Shown in pieces: positions 5,784 through 8,376 of a stretch of DNA of 8,376 nucleotides. Each line of letters begins with the position of its first letter. Positions within the stretch are counted from its first letter, which is position 1. The translations under genes and the position numbers were made by a program. The notes beneath the pieces are model-generated. The model did no database searches and had not been told where the DNA came from. It saw nothing but the letters and a program-made list of their open reading frames with translations. The DNA lies in assembly GCA_019233165.1 (NCBI GenBank), contig JAFAMS010000375.1, positions 1 to 8,376 of the forward strand. The letters run 5' to 3'. The stretch is from Vulcanimicrobiota bacterium. Lineage in GTDB: Bacteria; Vulcanimicrobiota; Vulcanimicrobiia; Vulcanimicrobiales; Vulcanimicrobiaceae.

Positions 5784-7324
5784 GGAACGAGCGCGCCTGG
5801 CTCGCGGCCCTCGGCGCGATCATCCTCTTCGGACTGGCGCTCCGGCTCGTAGGCATCCACAACCCGATCCTCGATCACCCCGGCTGGCGGCAGGGCGACA
5901 CCGCCGCGATCGCGCGTAACTTCGCGGAGCTGCGGTTCGACGTCTTCTATCCGCAGACCGATTACGACGGTCCGCCCCCGAATTACGTCGAGCTCGAGCT
6001 GCAGATCGTCCCGTTCGTCGCGGCGCTCGGCTACAAGCTCTTGGGCGTTCACGAGATCTTCGGCCGCCTGGTCTCGATCGCGTTCTCGCTCGGGACTGTC
6101 GCCGTGCTCGCGTACTTCGCGCGCTGGCTCTTCTTCTCGAGACTCGCCGGCCTGTGCGCGGCATTTCTGTACGCGGTCTTCCCGGGGAGCGTCTATTACG
6201 GCCGGACGTTCACGCCGGACGGAACGATGGCGTTTTTTCTCACCGCTTCGCTCTTCGCCGGAACGTGGTGGCTGCTACGCCCCACACCGCGTCGCATCCC
6301 CGCGTGGGGAGACGTCGCTTGCGCGGGGCTTCTCGCGCTAGCGTTCCTGGCGAAACCCGTCGCGACGCTCGCCGTCGTCCCGCTCTTGGCCGTCGATTAT
6401 TTGCGCGTCGATCCGCGCCGCGCGCTCTACCAGTCCCGAGCACTCTTACTCGTCGTCCCGGCGGCGGCGGTTCTCTTGCTCTACCTTCGTTACGTCGGCT
6501 CGCACGCGGAGTGGCATTGGGCGAGCGGGATCACGGAGAAGCACGTCCTTCCGTCGCTGCTGCAGGCGCTCGCATCCCCGCGCGCCCTGCTCGCGAAATC
6601 GACCCTTCTTTGCACCCAAGTGAGCGCGATGTTCGCGACGACGATCGCGGGACCAGCCGGTTTCGGGATCGGGGCGCTCGCGTTTGCGTTCATGCCGCGC
6701 GCGCGCTCGCGGACGCTGCTGTACGCCTGGCTTGCCGCGGGGATCGCCTATGCGTTCGTCGTCGTCACCGTGGAGCGCGTCGATTACTATCTCTTCCCGC
6801 TCCTCCCGCTCGCCGCGCTCGCCGCGGGAGGTTTTCTCGCCGCGCTGTGGGAGCGCGCGCCGCGAACGGTCCTCCACTGCGCCGGCGTCGCACTCCTCGC
6901 CGTCGCGATCGTCGCCGACAACGAGGCCCAAATCCTTCCGTACTACCGCTACCGTCACGCCGTCTATGCCGCGGCGAAATCGCTGGACCGGAGGCTCGCA
7001 CCGGACGCGCTCGTCGTCATGGCGCACTACGATCCCTCGGTGCTGTACTACATCAATCGAAAAGGCTGGCAGGAAGACCCGTATCTGTGGACGCCGTTCG
7101 ACGAGCAGAGCGCGATCAAGAAGGGCGCGCGCTATTTCATAGCGGTCGAGGGGACTCGCTTGCGCCGCAACGCCGAGCTCTATGCGTGGCTGCAACGCTT
7201 CCCACTGCTCGAGCCGCCGGGGCTTTGGCCGGTCTACGAGACCGACTACGCGAAGATGCTTCCGGGAGCCGAAGAGCGTTGGCGCGAATTCCGCCGCGCC
7301 GAAAAAACCGGGAGCTCACGTTGA
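5780..7324 (+). CDS. PMT/ArnT-like (GT-C, GT39/GT83-type) membrane glycosyltransferase
   Basis: A 514-aa multi-pass membrane protein of the dolichyl/undecaprenyl-phosphate-sugar mannosyltransferase superfamily. After helix 1 (about 6-24) comes the first outer loop with GWRQGDTAAIARN (35-47); D40 is the likely catalytic acid. YYGRTFTPDGTMAFFL (139-154) is the second conserved loop motif, where family members carry an acidic residue after proline. About ten hydrophobic segments follow, then a more soluble C-terminus (from about 400) with HYDPSVLYYIN. The likely reaction is transfer of a sugar from a polyprenyl-phosphate donor to a lipid, glycan or protein acceptor outside the cytoplasmic membrane; neither can be read. 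The TTG start overlaps the GtrA stop as TTGA (4 bp); the open frame extends upstream to 5573, but that part is only the GtrA gene read out of frame. Another TTG at 5759 is possible. Confidence 0.85.
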   Translation: MRNERAWLAALGAIILFGLALRLVGIHNPILDHPGWRQGDTAAIARNFAELRFDVFYPQTDYDGPPPNYVELELQIVPFVAALGYKLLGVHEIFGRLVSIAFSLGTVAVLAYFARWLFFSRLAGLCAAFLYAVFPGSVYYGRTFTPDGTMAFFLTASLFAGTWWLLRPTPRRIPAWGDVACAGLLALAFLAKPVATLAVVPLLAVDYLRVDPRRALYQSRALLLVVPAAAVLLLYLRYVGSHAEWHWASGITEKHVLPSLLQALASPRALLAKSTLLCTQVSAMFATTIAGPAGFGIGALAFAFMPRARSRTLLYAWLAAGIAYAFVVVTVERVDYYLFPLLPLAALAAGGFLAALWERAPRTVLHCAGVALLAVAIVADNEAQILPYYRYRHAVYAAAKSLDRRLAPDALVVMAHYDPSVLYYINRKGWQEDPYLWTPFDEQSAIKKGARYFIAVEGTRLRRNAELYAWLQRFPLLEPPGLWPVYETDYAKMLPGAEERWREFRRAEKTGSSR

Positions 7325-7325
7325 G

Positions 7326-7330
7326 AAAGG
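7326..7330 (+). promoter_or_regulatory. Ribosome binding site of the Mpo1-like gene
   Basis: AAAGG ends 8 bases before the ATG at 7339 and just after the upstream stop codon. It supports that ATG over an in-frame TTG at 7321, which would overlap the preceding gene. Confidence 0.6.
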
Positions 7331-7338
7331 CGGCGCCG

Positions 7339-7764
7339 ATGCAGACCGCGCTTCTGGCCGAATACGGGACCTATCACCGCAACCCGCGCAACCGCTCGAT
7401 GCACGAGATCGGGATCCCGCTGATCGTCCTGGCGATCCTGGCACTCCTTGCGCTCGTGCGCATAGGGCCGCTCGACCTGGCCGAGGTGGCGATCGCGGTG
7501 GTCTTCGTCTTCTACCTCACCGTCGACGTCCCGTCGGCCGTCGGCGCACTCGTTGGCTACGGATTGCTCTACCTGCTCGCGCTGCACGTCCCGTGGTACG
7601 GTGCGCTCGCGCTCTTTGCAGCGGGCTGGATCTTCCAATTCGTCGGCCACGCATATGAAGGAAAGAAACCGGCGTTCTTTACGAACCTCGTGCACCTTCT
7701 CGTGGGCCCGCTCTGGATCGTCGCGCTCGCGATCAAGCGCGTCGAGCCGGCGGCGCCGGCCTAA
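7339..7764 (+). CDS. Mpo1-like protein (YGL010W/DUF962 family)
   Basis: A 141-aa membrane protein. It opens with the family pattern LLAEYGTYHRNPRNRSMHEIGIPL (H13, H22) and ends with FQFVGHAYEGKKPAFFTNLV followed by HLLVGPLW (H104, H119); the four histidines suit metal binding. Hydrophobic segments lie at about 26-41, 46-61, 66-83, 86-101 and 115-132. In yeast Mpo1 is an iron-dependent dioxygenase that shortens 2-hydroxy fatty acids by one carbon (alpha-oxidation in phytosphingosine breakdown). The bacterial substrate is unknown. It follows the GT-C gene by 14 bp on the same strand, so it is probably co-transcribed, although a functional tie to glycosylation is not obvious. It converges with a phytanoyl-CoA dioxygenase-family gene. 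Family assignment is firm, activity inferred. Confidence 0.85.
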   Translation: MQTALLAEYGTYHRNPRNRSMHEIGIPLIVLAILALLALVRIGPLDLAEVAIAVVFVFYLTVDVPSAVGALVGYGLLYLLALHVPWYGALALFAAGWIFQFVGHAYEGKKPAFFTNLVHLLVGPLWIVALAIKRVEPAAPA

Positions 7765-7777
7765 CCTTCGGCTAGGC
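7759..7777. terminator. Possible bidirectional hairpin between convergent genes
   Basis: GCCTA (7759-7763) and TAGGC (7773-7777) can pair around a 9-base interior containing C-TTCG-G, a stable tetraloop type. Both genes' stop codons fall within the arms. There is no T-run on either side, so if it terminates transcription it is not a classical intrinsic terminator. The stem is short. Confidence 0.3.
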
Positions 7778-8376
7778 TCGCTTTCGCAGCCACGTTCCGA
7801 GCGGGGTTACGCTGCCCGGATTTGCAAGGCTCTGCGCGACGAAACCAAATTTCTTCCCGGTCCCGGTCGCGGCCGCCGTCGCTTCGTAGCGCACGTCGAT
7901 CGACCAACGCAGCCGGTCGCCGCGATGTTCGGCGGCGCCGTGCGGGGCTAGGTGATCGAACGCGAGCAGATCGCCGGGCTCGAGCTCGGGCGTCTCCGGC
8001 ACGAACCGTGCCAATTCGTCTGGTGCGAGTCCGTAGAAACCCGTGCGCTCGTAATCGAAATCGTATCGCTCGAACACCCTACGCCCGGTCTGCGTTCGCG
8101 GGATCACGGCCAGGCCGCCGGTCTGCGCACAGACGCGCTGCAGGGGCATCCACAACGTCAGCACGTGCGACGCGAGCGGGTCGTCCTTGCCGTCGCCGCC
8201 ATAGTCGAGAAACCAAAATTGCGAGTCTTGATGGAACGGCGTCCGCGTGATCGATTCGTCGTGCGGCAGTTGGGCGCGCGCATTGCAGATCCCGTGGACG
8301 CTCAGCTCGGGGGTCCCGAGAAAAGCTTCGGCGAGCTCGAGCAATGCCAGCGAACGGAAAAATGCGTACATCCCCG
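7772..8376 (-). CDS. Phytanoyl-CoA dioxygenase (PhyH) family protein (5' end outside window)
   Basis: An Fe(II)/2-oxoglutarate-dependent oxygenase of the PhyH family. The iron triad is visible: H and D in TPFHQDSQ (45-51, counted from an internal ATG at 8371) and the distal H in APHGAAEHRGD (142-152). The 2-oxoglutarate-binding arginine is probably in RLRWSIDVRY (153-162). CAQTGGLAVIPRTQ (81-94) is the usual strand-turn before the distal half. The ATG at 8371 is unlikely to be the real start: family members usually have about 80-100 residues before the point reached there, and the frame stays open to the window end, so the gene is treated as cut. The family hydroxylates many small molecules, among them phytanoyl-CoA, halogenated and natural-product substrates; the substrate here cannot be told. 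It is convergent with the Mpo1-like gene, 7 bp apart. Confidence 0.85.
   Translation of the reverse strand, partial: GMYAFFRSLALLELAEAFLGTPELSVHGICNARAQLPHDESITRTPFHQDSQFWFLDYGGDGKDDPLASHVLTLWMPLQRVCAQTGGLAVIPRTQTGRRVFERYDFDYERTGFYGLAPDELARFVPETPELEPGDLLAFDHLAPHGAAEHRGDRLRWSIDVRYEATAAATGTGKKFGFVAQSLANPGSVTPLGTWLRKRA

Noticed and set aside
6154..7338. Long upstream extension of the Mpo1-like frame, overlapping the PMT-like gene
   Set aside because: The extension is Arg-rich nonsense read out of frame; Mpo1 homology and a ribosome site place the start at 7339.
1..8376. Very frequent CGATCG/GCGATCG words, reminiscent of cyanobacterial HIP1
   Set aside because: They occur mainly where ATC, GTC, TCG and GCG codons meet, so codon usage explains them; a genome-wide shuffle test would be needed to claim more.

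Overview
This is an ordinary-looking, GC-rich bacterial chromosome segment, coding almost from end to end. Nine genes are supported, in three transcriptional blocks. There are no RNA genes, mobile elements or CRISPR arrays that I can see. Codon third positions are strongly G/C, and most starts are GTG or TTG. No marker gene fixes the taxon. The style (TCG/CGATCG-rich coding, tightly overlapping genes, a GlpX-type FBPase, a split NAD synthetase) would suit an environmental phylum such as Eremiobacterota/Vulcanimicrobiota, but that is a weak guess.

Block 1 (minus strand, 3696 down to 1 and beyond) reads glpX, then an FAD/disulfide oxidoreductase of the glutathione reductase/mercuric reductase/lipoamide dehydrogenase class, then a nitrilase-type glutaminase, then the synthetase half of NAD+ synthetase (cut by the window edge). 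The gap after glpX is 31 bp and the next two junctions are overlaps (TAGTG, then GTGA), so this looks like one operon. Its theme is central carbon and pyridine-nucleotide metabolism: fructose-1,6-bisphosphatase, a NAD(P)H-using flavoenzyme, and the last step of NAD+ synthesis, with amidase and synthetase on separate but coupled polypeptides.

Block 2 (plus strand, 3812 to 7764) is divergent from block 1 across a 115-bp intergenic region. It holds a PIG-V-like GT-C mannosyltransferase homologue, a GtrA-family small membrane protein, a PMT/ArnT-like GT-C glycosyltransferase and an Mpo1-like (DUF962) membrane dioxygenase homologue. Junctions are 7 bp, a TTGA overlap and 14 bp. The first three suggest glycosylation from polyprenyl-phosphate sugars at the outer face of the membrane; the fourth suggests lipid turnover.

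Block 3 (minus strand, 8376 to 7772) is a phytanoyl-CoA dioxygenase-family protein whose N-terminus lies outside the window. It converges on the Mpo1-like gene with 7 bp between the stop codons; both stops lie in a small hairpin.

The points most worth a second look are the split NAD+ synthetase, the PIG-V/GtrA/PMT trio, and the adjacency of two iron oxygenase families that are both linked to alpha-oxidation of fatty acids elsewhere. I found no clear new system.
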